A DNA stretch of 64,000 bases, taken from the NCBI RefSeq assembly GCF_030814315.1, contig NZ_JAUSUV010000010.1:60198-124197 (forward strand). The letters are read 5' to 3'. This stretch comes from Croceifilum oryzae (GTDB lineage: Bacteria; Bacillota; Bacilli; Thermoactinomycetales; Thermoactinomycetaceae). Below, piece by piece: positions 50,796-59,800 of the stretch (within the stretch, counting starts at the first letter, position 1; each line of letters begins with the position of its first letter). The translations under genes and the position numbers were made by a program. The notes beneath the pieces were generated by a model, which saw nothing but the letters and a program-made list of their open reading frames with translations, had not been told where the DNA came from and made no database searches.

Positions 50796-51312
50796 ATGGT
50801 TCGAGTAGTTGCGTTTGGCTAAATGGCATTAGAACAAGCTCAGCTCGGCCGACAACTTCTTTTTCATCAACCGGACCAATGGCACGGCTATCCTCACTGT
50901 GAGGGCGATTATCGCCTAACACATAGATTTCTCCTTTGGGCACGACCACTTCTTCGAAAGAGGTACTTGGATCTATTTTATTAGCAATGTATAACTCGCC
51001 TACTTCTTTTTCATTACGAAATAACTTCCCGTTGGTAATTTTAATATGATCACCAGGTAGACCAATCACCCGCTTAATAAAATCCTTCTCTTCCTTAGAG
51101 TGGAAAACGACGATTTCTCCATATTTGGGCTCCTTGATCTTATAAATGAACTTGTTGACGATCAAAAGCTCATTCCCCTTCAATGTCGGATACATCGATT
51201 CACCTTTTACTTGATAAGGTGCGAAAAAGATATATCGACAGATAAGTAAAATCGCTGTAGCCACAAAAGCCGCCATGATCCATTCACGAAGTGTCCTATT
51301 CTCCCCTGCCAT
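50794..51312 (-). CDS. lepB: Type I signal peptidase
   Basis: Membrane serine protease that cleaves signal peptides. The 172-aa product has one N-terminal membrane helix (about 11-30), the catalytic Ser in GESMYPTL (about residue 39) and the Lys in FIKRVIGLPGD (about residue 79), plus the box E motif GDNRPHSEDSR. It starts 27 bp after metG, an unusual place compared with Bacillus sipS. Confidence 0.95.
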   Translation of the reverse strand: MAGENRTLREWIMAAFVATAILLICRYIFFAPYQVKGESMYPTLKGNELLIVNKFIYKIKEPKYGEIVVFHSKEEKDFIKRVIGLPGDHIKITNGKLFRNEKEVGELYIANKIDPSTSFEEVVVPKGEIYVLGDNRPHSEDSRAIGPVDEKEVVGRAELVLMPFSQTQLLEP

Positions 51313-51339
51313 CTATTATCCTCCTGCTCTTACACTCTT

Positions 51340-53331
51340 TTATTTTACACGTGTACCATTCGGAATATCAGCAGAGACAGTAGACAGCACTAACCTCTCT
51401 CCTTCTTTCGCCGCTAGAATCATGCCTTCCGATTGCTCACCCCGTAATTTGACTGGCTTCAAATTGGTTACGACAATCACCTTCGTCCCCACAACATCCT
51501 GTGGCTGATAAAACTCAGCAATCCCAGAGACTACTTGACGCTTCTCAGTTCCAAGATCCAATTGCAACTTAAGAAGACGATTCGCACCCTTTACTGGCTC
51601 TGCCTCGAGAATCTCGCCCACTTTTAACTCTACTCTCATAAACTCATCAATGCTGATGAAGTCATCTTGTACTTCCACTACCTCTTGCTTCGTTCCTGCT
51701 CCAGATTCCGCTTGATCGATTCCTTTATGCTGTGCCGCTGTATCTTTCATCATTTGCACGATTGCCTCCACTTCTACTTTGCCGTCTAAACGAGGAAAGA
51801 TTGGATTTTGTTTATGAATCGGTACACCTGAACAAAGTGTCCCAAACTGATGAACGCTTTCCCACTTCTTCTCTTCCTCTGTCTGTATCCCTATCTGCTC
51901 CCAGATGAAAAGAGGTGTCTTTACTAAGAATGGCTGGATACAAACACTTACAATCCGGACCACTTCTAACAAAGAGTATAAAACAGAGCCAAGGACAGAG
52001 TGATTGGCTGGATCTTTAGCTAGATTCCACGGAGCATTATTCTCAATGTATTTGTTTCCTGCACGCACTACCTCCCACAGCGCAGATAGAGCCACTGAAA
52101 ATTGGAGATTCTCCATTGCATTTTCAAAACGCGTCACCACTTGATGCACGAGTGCTTGTAACTCCGCATCATAAGGAGTTCCCTCTTCTACATAAGCCGG
52201 GATCACACCGTCGAAGTACTTTTCTACCATTGTAAGAGTCCGATGTAGTAAATTTCCGAGATCGTTGGCGAGATCTGCATTTACACGCTCCACAAACGCT
52301 TCCGGCGTAAAGACCCCATCTTGTCCAAACGGAACCTCACGTAAAAGAAAATAACGATATGCATCTAGACCGTATCGATCAATCAATGAAACCGGATCAA
52401 TCACATTCCCCTTCGACTTAGACATCTTGTCTCCATTTACCAAGAAAAAGCCATGAGCAAAAACTTTCTTAGGTAGCGGAAGATCAAGCGCCATCAGGAA
52501 AATAGGCCAATAAATACTATGGAAACGAACGATATCCTTGCCGATCAAATGGACATCTGCTGGCCAATAGTTAGCAAATTTATGTCGTAAGGATTCTTCA
52601 TCCGCTTCATAACCGATTGCAGTAATGTAATTGGACAATGCATCCAACCAAACATACATCACTTGCTCTGGATCGTTAGGCAGAGGAATTCCCCAGCTAA
52701 AAGTAGATCTAGAAATACAAAGATCTTCTAAACCAGGCTTAATAAAGTTTTGAAGCATCTCATTTTTCCGCGAAATAGGCTCGATAAACTCTGGATGCTC
52801 TTCATAATATTGAACCAGCCGATCCGCATAATTGCTCATACGGAAAAAATAGCTTTTCTCTCTAATTTTATTAACTGGGCGACCACAGTCTGGACAGTTT
52901 CCATCCTTTAATTGTCTGTCCGTGAAAAACGCTTCACAATCCACACAGTAGAAGCCCTCATACTCACCTAGATAGATGTCTCCTTGATCCAAGAATCGTT
53001 GGAAAATCTTTTGTACCACTTTTTTATGGCGATCCTCCGTTGTACGGATATAATCATCATAGGAAATGTCCAGTTTACTCCATAGTTCCTTGATCCCTGC
53101 TACAATCTCATCTACAAACTCAAGCGGAGTCTTGCCCACCTGTTCTGCTTTCCGTTGTATCTTTTGTCCGTGCTCATCCGTTCCTGTCAGATACATGACG
53201 TCATACCCTCTGAGCCGCTTATATCGCGCCATCACATCGCCAGCCACCGTTGTATAGGTATGCCCGATATGCAACTTGCTACTTGGGTAATAAATTGGGG
53301 TTGTAATATAATACGTTTTTTGTTTTTCCAT
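51340..53331 (-). CDS. metG: Methionyl-tRNA synthetase
   Basis: Charges tRNA-Met for initiation and elongation. The 663-aa product has HIGH-type motif HIGH (21-24), a zinc knuckle with four Cys (CVDCEAFF...CPDC), KMSKS near residue 305 and a C-terminal EMAP/tRNA-binding domain (about 560-663). It is preceded by a T-box leader, so it is induced when tRNA-Met is uncharged. Confidence 0.98.
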   Translation of the reverse strand: MEKQKTYYITTPIYYPSSKLHIGHTYTTVAGDVMARYKRLRGYDVMYLTGTDEHGQKIQRKAEQVGKTPLEFVDEIVAGIKELWSKLDISYDDYIRTTEDRHKKVVQKIFQRFLDQGDIYLGEYEGFYCVDCEAFFTDRQLKDGNCPDCGRPVNKIREKSYFFRMSNYADRLVQYYEEHPEFIEPISRKNEMLQNFIKPGLEDLCISRSTFSWGIPLPNDPEQVMYVWLDALSNYITAIGYEADEESLRHKFANYWPADVHLIGKDIVRFHSIYWPIFLMALDLPLPKKVFAHGFFLVNGDKMSKSKGNVIDPVSLIDRYGLDAYRYFLLREVPFGQDGVFTPEAFVERVNADLANDLGNLLHRTLTMVEKYFDGVIPAYVEEGTPYDAELQALVHQVVTRFENAMENLQFSVALSALWEVVRAGNKYIENNAPWNLAKDPANHSVLGSVLYSLLEVVRIVSVCIQPFLVKTPLFIWEQIGIQTEEEKKWESVHQFGTLCSGVPIHKQNPIFPRLDGKVEVEAIVQMMKDTAAQHKGIDQAESGAGTKQEVVEVQDDFISIDEFMRVELKVGEILEAEPVKGANRLLKLQLDLGTEKRQVVSGIAEFYQPQDVVGTKVIVVTNLKPVKLRGEQSEGMILAAKEGERLVLSTVSADIPNGTRVK

Positions 53332-53361
53332 CTAAAAAACTCCTTTTTCTACATAAAAAAA

Positions 53362-53645
53362 TAAAAATCCCACCCCTCCATTTGGGGCGAGATTGGAATC
53401 ACGCGGTACCACCCAATTTTCGTATAGAACATTTACCCATGCCTATACGCTCTGGTCAACCCGTTATCGCTGGTGTGCGTTCCCACTTACTTAAACCAGT
53501 CATTTAGACTCGTGTTCAGAAGGAAAGTCTCATGGGCCATGTTCATCTACTATTCCTATACCGGCTTTCACCTGACCCGGTTCTCTAGAGATAGGCTTCC
53601 TAGATTACTCTTCCCAATCACAGACATAGTTGTAAAGATGTCAAT
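53362..53645 (-). ncRNA. T-box leader upstream of metG (Met specifier)
   Basis: Reading the minus strand: stem I with AGTAA and GGTGAAAGCCGG, a specifier loop GAAC-ATG-GCCCATGAG with codon ATG (Met), the conserved antiterminator T-box AATTGGGTGGTACCGCG (53401-53417), then a terminator (stem 53366-53376 with 53384-53394, followed by T). All expected T-box parts are present. Confidence 0.93.
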
Positions 53646-53651
53646 AAGCAT

Positions 53652-53681
53652 ATTATATGCAAACTTATTTTCAATTTGCAA
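53652..53681 (-). promoter_or_regulatory. Promoter of the metG T-box transcript
   Basis: TTGCAA (53676-53681) and TATAAT (53652-53657), 18 bp apart on the minus strand, just before the T-box leader. Confidence 0.8.
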
Positions 53682-53761
53682 CCAATCACTTTAAAGAGAT
53701 CTATTGACTACCGCACTCCTCCAAATTGTTAATACTCGTTTATATTTGCTTTTCCCACCAC

Positions 53762-54595
53762 TTATCTATAAGATGGGCCATTTTCTACTACTCTATCTAA
53801 CCATTCATCGCAGAGGCGATGGAGTAGTGACGGTTGCTCGAGTTGTAAGTTATGCCCGGCCCGATCTAATACAGTGAAGGTACAACGCGGAAAATTTTCT
53901 AGTAGGCGCCAAGCATCTTGATACCCTACCATAGAATCTTGTCGGCCAGTCACCAAGAGGACTGGCTTCTCAAAAGAAGGAACTCTCTGATCAACATCAA
54001 AGGAAAAGGCATATTGACTCAGGAGTTTGTCTATAAAGCGAGAGTCTGCCCTGGAACGACCAGGTAAAATTTCGTTACGATATCGATTCCAATAGGCTTC
54101 ATCTTGCACAATCGCTAGAGATTGGAAGTCCTTTCTTTCTTCTCGATTTAACTGGGATAGCAGATTCTCATCTTGATAGATCACTTGATGTAGAGGAAGA
54201 TCTCTCTCGTTTTTATCAGGAACGATCATCGGACAGATTAACGCAGCCCCACCTACTTGCTCTCTTTTCTTAGAAATAATCCCTCTTGCAATATATCCGC
54301 CGTATGATTGCCCCACTACTAGTAAGGATTCCTCAGGTATCATCTGATCTATAAACTGAAGCACCATATCTAACATCTCATCGGAGCCGTTCAGCTCTTC
54401 GTACCCTTTGCTCTCCCCCATCCCAGGTAAGTCGATATAAATTCGTTTCCACTCTTCATCCCTTGCAGAAAAGACAGGTTCCATAAAACCAGTCATCGAT
54501 CGATGATCCAGTGTCAAGCCGTGTATGATGAGAACAGGCCGACCTGAACCATAGATATGATAAGGGATTTTTACATTACCAATCGTACACTCCAT
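53762..54595 (-). CDS. Alpha/beta hydrolase
   Basis: Alpha/beta-hydrolase fold enzyme of 277 aa, substrate unknown. Motifs: HG in IIHGLTLDHRSM (oxyanion region), nucleophile in GQSYGG (Ser about 97), acid in GRQDSM and His in AGHNLQ near the C-terminus. ATG 54595 with AAGGGTG 7 bp upstream is chosen. It is separated from herA by a terminator, so it is a separate unit. Confidence 0.88.
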   Translation of the reverse strand: MECTIGNVKIPYHIYGSGRPVLIIHGLTLDHRSMTGFMEPVFSARDEEWKRIYIDLPGMGESKGYEELNGSDEMLDMVLQFIDQMIPEESLLVVGQSYGGYIARGIISKKREQVGGAALICPMIVPDKNERDLPLHQVIYQDENLLSQLNREERKDFQSLAIVQDEAYWNRYRNEILPGRSRADSRFIDKLLSQYAFSFDVDQRVPSFEKPVLLVTGRQDSMVGYQDAWRLLENFPRCTFTVLDRAGHNLQLEQPSLLHRLCDEWLDRVVENGPSYR

Positions 54596-54636
54596 CACAT
54601 GTCACCCTTCCATCTAACTAGTGTGACAAGCATAAC

Positions 54637-54671
54637 AAAAAGCTACCAGCCTTCACAAGTTTGGTAGCTTT
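54637..54671 (-). terminator. Terminator of nurA-herA
   Basis: AAAGCTACCA (54639-54648) pairs perfectly with 54662-54671, followed by TTTTTG on the minus strand. Confidence 0.85.
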
Positions 54672-54710
54672 GTGGTTTCATACATATCAGACCTGATAGA
54701 TGGAATCACC

Positions 54711-56549
54711 CTACACCAACTCAAATCGAGTCGCAAACGGAGACTCAACCCTTTTAACCTTCCCATCCCTAGCCCACTGCTCCAACTCCTGATGCAAACG
54801 ATGCAAATCCCAACTTAAACCCGTCTTAGAATTTAACTTCTCCAACGTCGGCAGAAAATCACTATCAAAAAAAGGAAACAAATCCCGGAGTGCCTCTAAA
54901 ACCTGATCATCCTTAGCCTGCTGAAATTGAACCAATTCATCAAACGGATTAGACAAATGAGGACTATGCGTATAAGCAGTCCGAATCCGAATAAAAACCG
55001 TTCTCCCAAATGCCGCCGAAGAAACAAACGTATCTCCAGAGCGTAAGTACGGAAGACGTTTCCCCTCTTCATTCGTCAAATCCGTCTCTTCCTTTAATGT
55101 AGCAATATCCGTTCCACGCACCGTCCGAAAAACCAACTTCGTATTTAGCTGTGCGGTAATCGTCTCATCTAATAACGTTGGTCTCTGAGTAGCAAGGATC
55201 AAGAAAACACCATATTTCCGACCTTCTTGAGCAATTTCTTTTAAAATGGACTTGGCCGGGGATTCCACTGCTTTCGGTGCAAAGTTATGCGCTTCATCCG
55301 TTACAATAACAAATGGCGGGAAAAAATGGCCTTCCTCCCCGTTCATACGGGCATCTTTATATTCCCTGCGCTTTCGATACAATGCGCCTGTCACATACGT
55401 AGCAAATACCTGCAAAATCCAAGTAGAACCTTGAATCACGACTAATTTCCCTTGCTCAAGACCCCGCTGAATCGCATCAATATTTTGCTGGAAAAGCCCC
55501 GCTCTCTCCAAACGCTGAAGCCGCCAGTGTACTCCCTTCACAGAAGAATGAGGCATCGTACCATATTCTTGCAAAAGCTGATTTAAATCCCGAATCCGTT
55601 GCACTTGAATCGGAGTCAGATCATCACTGCGAAGTTGCTTCTCTAAGCCCGCTTTTCCTTCTTCCAACGCCTGGACCAGATTACTAACCCGATCGCTAAA
55701 ACTATTATAAGTATCTCTTCGCTTATGGAGCATCTGAATCGCGTTTACCATCGGCTCCGAAAGCCCACCCCCAGAAGCGCCCAGCAGTTCGACCAGATCC
55801 CGTGTATTTAATTCGCTAAACGAAACCCCAACCTCTCGACCAATCTGAACCACAACAGAGCGATCTTGCAAATCCGGACATAGATGGGCTGTCTCCTCCC
55901 CGATATGCCGAAAATCCATCTCAAAATGAGGGTCAAAAACAACAGTAGGAACACGAAGCTTCATTACCTCTTCTAGCATTACCCTTAGCCCAAACGATTT
56001 CCCCGAGCCAGATCCGCCGAACACACCAATATGCGGATATTGTTGCATCGTCCGAATATCAAAAATAAACGGAACACCCTTCTGTTCCCTAAGGACTCCC
56101 TGCTCCATCATCATCATCTGATTCTGTAGCTCTAGATCCATATCATGTCCCATCGGCTCCGTTCCCCGGATCTCCCCTAGGATCATCCCTGCTCTAGGTG
56201 TTGACTTAACCAACAAATGACGAACCTCATAAAATTGAGGCAAACGAACCTGACAACCCGTACGAATCGGATGAGCCGCTTCTTCAAATAACCTTACCTT
56301 GGCAATATTAATCTCATCGGAATCAATGTTATATCCAATCTGTTCAAGCGTATGTAGGACCTGTTGATCAACCATCGATTTATCATATCCCATTGGGATT
56401 AAGCGATTATACGAAAGCGTCTCAACAACTTCTCCTTTCGGATGATAGAGAGCCGCGTCTTCAATCACCAGAATTTCGTTCATGCGAAACTTACGATCTT
56501 TGGATACCACATGTACTTCCTGCTGTGACGTAACCCCAACTACTTGCAT
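54711..56549 (-). CDS. HerA-type DNA translocase ATPase
   Basis: FtsK/HerA-superfamily hexameric ATPase of 612 aa. N-terminal HAS-like beta-barrel (about 1-120), Walker A GGSGSGKS (about 178-185), Walker B FVIVTDEAHNFAPK, and an arginine-finger region ILATQRPTLLDETI. It follows the NurA gene by 29 bp, so the two probably form the HerA-NurA helicase-nuclease, which in archaea resects DNA ends with Mre11-Rad50. The role in this bacterium is unknown. ATG 56549 with GGAAGG upstream is preferred over TTG 56555. The pair lies in a place where Bacillus has no such genes. Confidence 0.88.
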   Translation of the reverse strand: MQVVGVTSQQEVHVVSKDRKFRMNEILVIEDAALYHPKGEVVETLSYNRLIPMGYDKSMVDQQVLHTLEQIGYNIDSDEINIAKVRLFEEAAHPIRTGCQVRLPQFYEVRHLLVKSTPRAGMILGEIRGTEPMGHDMDLELQNQMMMMEQGVLREQKGVPFIFDIRTMQQYPHIGVFGGSGSGKSFGLRVMLEEVMKLRVPTVVFDPHFEMDFRHIGEETAHLCPDLQDRSVVVQIGREVGVSFSELNTRDLVELLGASGGGLSEPMVNAIQMLHKRRDTYNSFSDRVSNLVQALEEGKAGLEKQLRSDDLTPIQVQRIRDLNQLLQEYGTMPHSSVKGVHWRLQRLERAGLFQQNIDAIQRGLEQGKLVVIQGSTWILQVFATYVTGALYRKRREYKDARMNGEEGHFFPPFVIVTDEAHNFAPKAVESPAKSILKEIAQEGRKYGVFLILATQRPTLLDETITAQLNTKLVFRTVRGTDIATLKEETDLTNEEGKRLPYLRSGDTFVSSAAFGRTVFIRIRTAYTHSPHLSNPFDELVQFQQAKDDQVLEALRDLFPFFDSDFLPTLEKLNSKTGLSWDLHRLHQELEQWARDGKVKRVESPFATRFELV

Positions 56550-56578
56550 AAACAACTTCCTTCCTTCTTATAATCAAG

Positions 56579-57532
56579 TCAAATCACTCGTTCACTTCTC
56601 TTTGGACTTAATAAACGATGCCGCAAATCCGGGTCAATATACTGATCCACCATCGTCTGTACCAGTGGATTCGTAACTCGCACCTCTTGATCCACAATAT
56701 CAAGCCAATAAGGAATCCCCCGTCCCTGCATGGGGGTAAGCGAGTAAATCAAACGGAGTAGCGAGATCCGTTCTTGCTTCTGAAGCAACAAACCATCCAC
56801 TCCGACGGGGGCTGGACTATAAGAGGATCGAAAAACCATTTTCCACATCTTGGTTCCCGCAGGACTCCATTCCGACCACTCATACGCTTCACCTACATCT
56901 AATAAGCCATAAAGTAAATCCCGATCCGACCACGCTGGATGCTCAGGAAATACCTGTTTTGCTAATCCACGAGACCCTACTTCCTCCGCAATTCCTACTA
57001 TTAACACACCGGTTTCTTCTGCCAATTCCGCTACCTTGTCCCACTCGTCCGCATCGTCAAAATGATAATGAAGCAACGAACCATCCATCATCACAACATG
57101 CGGTTGCCAATCTCGAATCGCCTTTTTCGTTACCTTTAACTCTAGGCGAGACAGCCTTGCACCACGCTTCTGCGCTTCACGAGCTAATAAACCCTCCGCC
57201 TCCCATTCATCTTGAATCAAAGGAGTATACACATCGGCTTCCCAAGCTTCCTCACCTTTTGTCCCTTTCGCCAGCGCTTGAAATACAGAAAGCGTCCTCA
57301 TCTCAATTCCTTTGGTTGAGTTTACCGAGCCATCTATCCCAACGACACTCTTTCCCTTTGCCCAATCTTGTAATTCCGTGTCGCTAAATCGCTCAATCCG
57401 AACAAACTCTCCAATCTCCGAAAGATGCTCACGAACCCTTTGTGGATGCAACAACTCCTTAGGGTAGGTCTCTCTTAATTTTAGATTCAATCGCTTTAAT
57501 TTAAATTGGAGTTCTTCTGATACTTTAAACAT
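56579..57532 (-). CDS. NurA-domain nuclease
   Basis: Predicted 5'-3' nuclease, partner of HerA. The 317-aa product has the first metal-binding motif VVGIDGSV with Asp67, the second MMDGSLL with Asp150 and the IVGIAEEVGSR region, all features of the NurA RNase H-like fold. The N-terminal 45 residues are helical. It is first in a two-gene operon with herA. Confidence 0.88.
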   Translation of the reverse strand: MFKVSEELQFKLKRLNLKLRETYPKELLHPQRVREHLSEIGEFVRIERFSDTELQDWAKGKSVVGIDGSVNSTKGIEMRTLSVFQALAKGTKGEEAWEADVYTPLIQDEWEAEGLLAREAQKRGARLSRLELKVTKKAIRDWQPHVVMMDGSLLHYHFDDADEWDKVAELAEETGVLIVGIAEEVGSRGLAKQVFPEHPAWSDRDLLYGLLDVGEAYEWSEWSPAGTKMWKMVFRSSYSPAPVGVDGLLLQKQERISLLRLIYSLTPMQGRGIPYWLDIVDQEVRVTNPLVQTMVDQYIDPDLRHRLLSPKRSERVI

Positions 57533-57644
57533 ATATAGATCACCCTCTCAAATGGATCTAACCCTCTTCTGAAACCCTTTTATAGCCAATTTCATCTATT
57601 TTTGTCTAAATCAAGAAATTTTCTATAAAACTCCTAAAGAATTA

Positions 57645-57673
57645 TTGACTGACATGGTAATCGCTGGTATGAT
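57645..57673 (+). promoter_or_regulatory. Sigma-A promoter of abrB
   Basis: TTGACT (57645-57650) and TATGAT (57668-57673) are exactly 17 bp apart. Confidence 0.8.
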
Positions 57674-57690
57674 GATTTTGACATCAAATA

Positions 57691-57697
57691 TGTCGAA
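57691..57697 (+). promoter_or_regulatory. Spo0A box in the abrB leader
   Basis: TGTCGAA, a perfect 0A box, lies about 18 bp after the -10, a position that would let Spo0A-P repress abrB as it does in Bacillus. Confidence 0.6.
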
Positions 57698-57765
57698 ATT
57701 TGACGTATATTTTAAAAAGAGATGATCGAAACCAATGAACCGCCAGAATTGAGGGGAGATTTCAA

Positions 57766-58041
57766 ATGCTAAAATCAACTGGTATTGTACGTAAGGTAGA
57801 CGAGCTAGGTCGTGTTGTAATCCCTATCGAGCTTCGTCGTACGCTAGGCATTGGCGAAAAGGATGCATTGGAGATCTATGTAGACGGTGAGCGTATCGTT
57901 CTTAAAAAATATGAGCCTGCCTGCATTTTTACTGGTGAAGTGGACGAAACCGTTCGTTACAAAAACAAAGTCGTTAGCAGAAAGTGCATCGAGGAAATGT
58001 ATTCTCTCATCGAAGCAAATAATTCCGTAGTCGCTGAGTAA
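57766..58041 (+). CDS. abrB: AbrB transition-state regulator
   Basis: DNA-binding regulator that represses post-exponential genes during growth. The 91-aa product has the swapped-hairpin domain KSTGIVRKVDELGRVVIPIELRR (3-25), almost identical to Bacillus AbrB, and a divergent C-terminal half (about 55-91) that carries the multimer interface. It is the only plus-strand gene in its neighbourhood, divergent from nurA and next to rsmI. Confidence 0.95.
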   Translation: MLKSTGIVRKVDELGRVVIPIELRRTLGIGEKDALEIYVDGERIVLKKYEPACIFTGEVDETVRYKNKVVSRKCIEEMYSLIEANNSVVAE

Positions 58042-58143
58042 TTTGTGCCGCTCTTATATACCATATCATAACAATATTGGTAGATGTTATGAATCACATA
58101 AGATTTTCAATTCCAGAACACATAGTATATTTTGATTAAGAAG

Positions 58144-58196
58144 AAAAAAACCAGTTAAATCTCAAGGCAGGTCATAGAGATTCAGCTGGTTTTTTT
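58144..58196. terminator. Bidirectional terminator between abrB and rsmI
   Basis: AAACCAGTTAAATCTC pairs with GAGATTCAGCTGGTTT (one mismatch) and T runs lie on both sides. Confidence 0.85.
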
Positions 58197-58200
58197 GATC

Positions 58201-59073
58201 CTATGTATGATAAAGATTATAAATCTCTCTTTTTCCCACATCGCGATCCTTCGATGTTTGTAGTATCGCATCTTTTGTACTCATCCCTTGGCGCAGGTAG
58301 TGCTCCACATGTTCAATAACTTCTAAACTAGACCACCATGCCGGAGGCTCTTGATTAAATTCAGACTGATCCGCCCCTCCAAAGATACAAACATACTCGC
58401 CTCTGACTCCGTTCTCTTTTATATGCGACAAACATTCTGAAAGGGAGCCGCGTAGCCACTCTTCATGTTTCTTCGTTAATTCCCTCGCAATCGCCACTTG
58501 GCGATCTCCCCAAGCCTCCATCGCATCAGAAAGCAAGTCAACCAATCGATGAGGCGCCTCATAACTAATCAATGTAACAGGAATTGTCGCCCATTTCTTT
58601 AACTCCTTTCTGCGATCTTTTTTCTCTCGCGGAAAAAAGCCTAAAAATAAAAATGGTTGCGGAACCAGTCCCGAAGCAACTAATGCTGTAAGGGCGGCAT
58701 TCGGACCCGGAATCGGTACTACCGTAATCCCCTCTTCTACTGCCTCTCGAATGACCACCTCGCCTGGATCAGAGATTCCTGGCATCCCAGCATCACTTAC
58801 TAATGCAATGGATTTCCCTTCCAGAAGTTGTTGAATCAAAAATTTTCCTTTTGACTGCTCATTATGCTCATGATAACTCGTCAGAGGAGTCGAGAACTCA
58901 AAAGCAGAAAGTAGCTTTTTCGTATGTCTTGTATCTTCTGCCGCAATTAAATCAACGGTAGCTAAAATCTCCCGAGCTCGTGGAGAGAAGTCTTGTAAAT
59001 TCCCAATCGGAGTCCCCACGACATATAGGATTCCTGTATTACTCGATCCATCAAAGCTCTTCTGAACCTTCAT
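58201..59073 (-). CDS. rsmI: 16S rRNA (cytidine1402-2'-O)-methyltransferase
   Basis: Methylates C1402 of 16S rRNA. The 290-aa SAM enzyme has LYVVGTPIGNLQDFSPRA, EDTRHTKKLL and VSDAGMPGISDPG. It overlaps the upstream GIY-YIG gene by 4 bp. Confidence 0.96.
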   Translation of the reverse strand: MKVQKSFDGSSNTGILYVVGTPIGNLQDFSPRAREILATVDLIAAEDTRHTKKLLSAFEFSTPLTSYHEHNEQSKGKFLIQQLLEGKSIALVSDAGMPGISDPGEVVIREAVEEGITVVPIPGPNAALTALVASGLVPQPFLFLGFFPREKKDRRKELKKWATIPVTLISYEAPHRLVDLLSDAMEAWGDRQVAIARELTKKHEEWLRGSLSECLSHIKENGVRGEYVCIFGGADQSEFNQEPPAWWSSLEVIEHVEHYLRQGMSTKDAILQTSKDRDVGKREIYNLYHT

Positions 59074-59333
59074 GTTAACCCTCTTTCTTGAATCAGCCTT
59101 AATTTCTGCGACCGTGTCATCTTTTTAATCTCATATTCGCGCCGTTGTGCCCAAGATCGCCCTATTCCTTCCTCCTGATAGACATACGTAACAGGGGTTC
59201 TCGCTCTTGTATAATGTGCCCCTTTACCCGAGTTATGAACAGCCAATCGCTTACTAAGATTTGTTGTGCACCCCGTATAAAGAGTTTCATCTTGGCAACG
59301 TACGATATAAACATAATAGGGAGTCTCCTTCAA
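59070..59333 (-). CDS. GIY-YIG domain protein (YazA family)
   Basis: An 87-aa UPF0213-family protein with a single GIY-YIG nuclease-like domain (PYYVYIVRCQDETLYTGCT). Function unknown, possibly DNA repair. Conserved beside rsmI. The yabB methyltransferase gene, normally upstream, is absent. Confidence 0.9.
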   Translation of the reverse strand: MKETPYYVYIVRCQDETLYTGCTTNLSKRLAVHNSGKGAHYTRARTPVTYVYQEEGIGRSWAQRREYEIKKMTRSQKLRLIQERGLT

Positions 59334-59351
59334 TTCCTCACCCCATTTATG

Positions 59352-59384
59352 AAAAAAACGCTGGGAGACTTTCTTCCCAGACGT
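59352..59384 (-). terminator. Terminator of yabA
   Basis: AACG-CTGGGA pairs with TCCCAG-A-CGTT, followed by TTTTTTTC on the minus strand. Confidence 0.8.
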
Positions 59385-59758
59385 TATTCATCAGATATGG
59401 TTTTGTTTAAAAAAGCGAGACAGAACAGACAATCACCTTCCGTCCGCATCCGACCATAGTGGACATTGCAAATATGAAAGCCTTCTTCATATAACTTGGT
59501 TAGATTATTATAACCCTCTTTGGTTTCTGGTACATCCGCATCTGTATGCTCTGATATGACTGAGGTTGTCGAATTTGATTTCATACCCTTCGATGCTGCT
59601 TGCAAATGTTCTTGGTAACGTTGTTTTTCCAATACCAAGCGTGTATTTTCTTCTATCAATTCTCTAACCTGTGCTTTTAAGTTACCTATTTCCTCATATA
59701 ACTCGCCAATTCGTTCTTCCACCTGAGCAACCTGCTTGAAAATCGCCTGTTTATCCAA
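59384..59758 (-). CDS. yabA: YabA, replication initiation control protein
   Basis: Bridges DnaA and the sliding clamp DnaN to limit replication initiation. The 124-aa product has an N-terminal coiled coil (about 5-55) and a C-terminal zinc motif ICNVHYG...CLFC. It lies 42 bp after ricT. Confidence 0.94.
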   Translation of the reverse strand: MDKQAIFKQVAQVEERIGELYEEIGNLKAQVRELIEENTRLVLEKQRYQEHLQAASKGMKSNSTTSVISEHTDADVPETKEGYNNLTKLYEEGFHICNVHYGRMRTEGDCLFCLAFLNKTISDE

Positions 59759-59800
59759 GCTACCACCTCGTTACTTCCAGACACGTTTTCCAGATCCATT

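Noticed and set aside
54711..57532. HerA-NurA as a complete phage-defence system
   Set aside because: Only the two core genes are present, with no Sir2, DUF4297 or other effector and no mobile element at the edges, so a defence role is not supported by the sequence.
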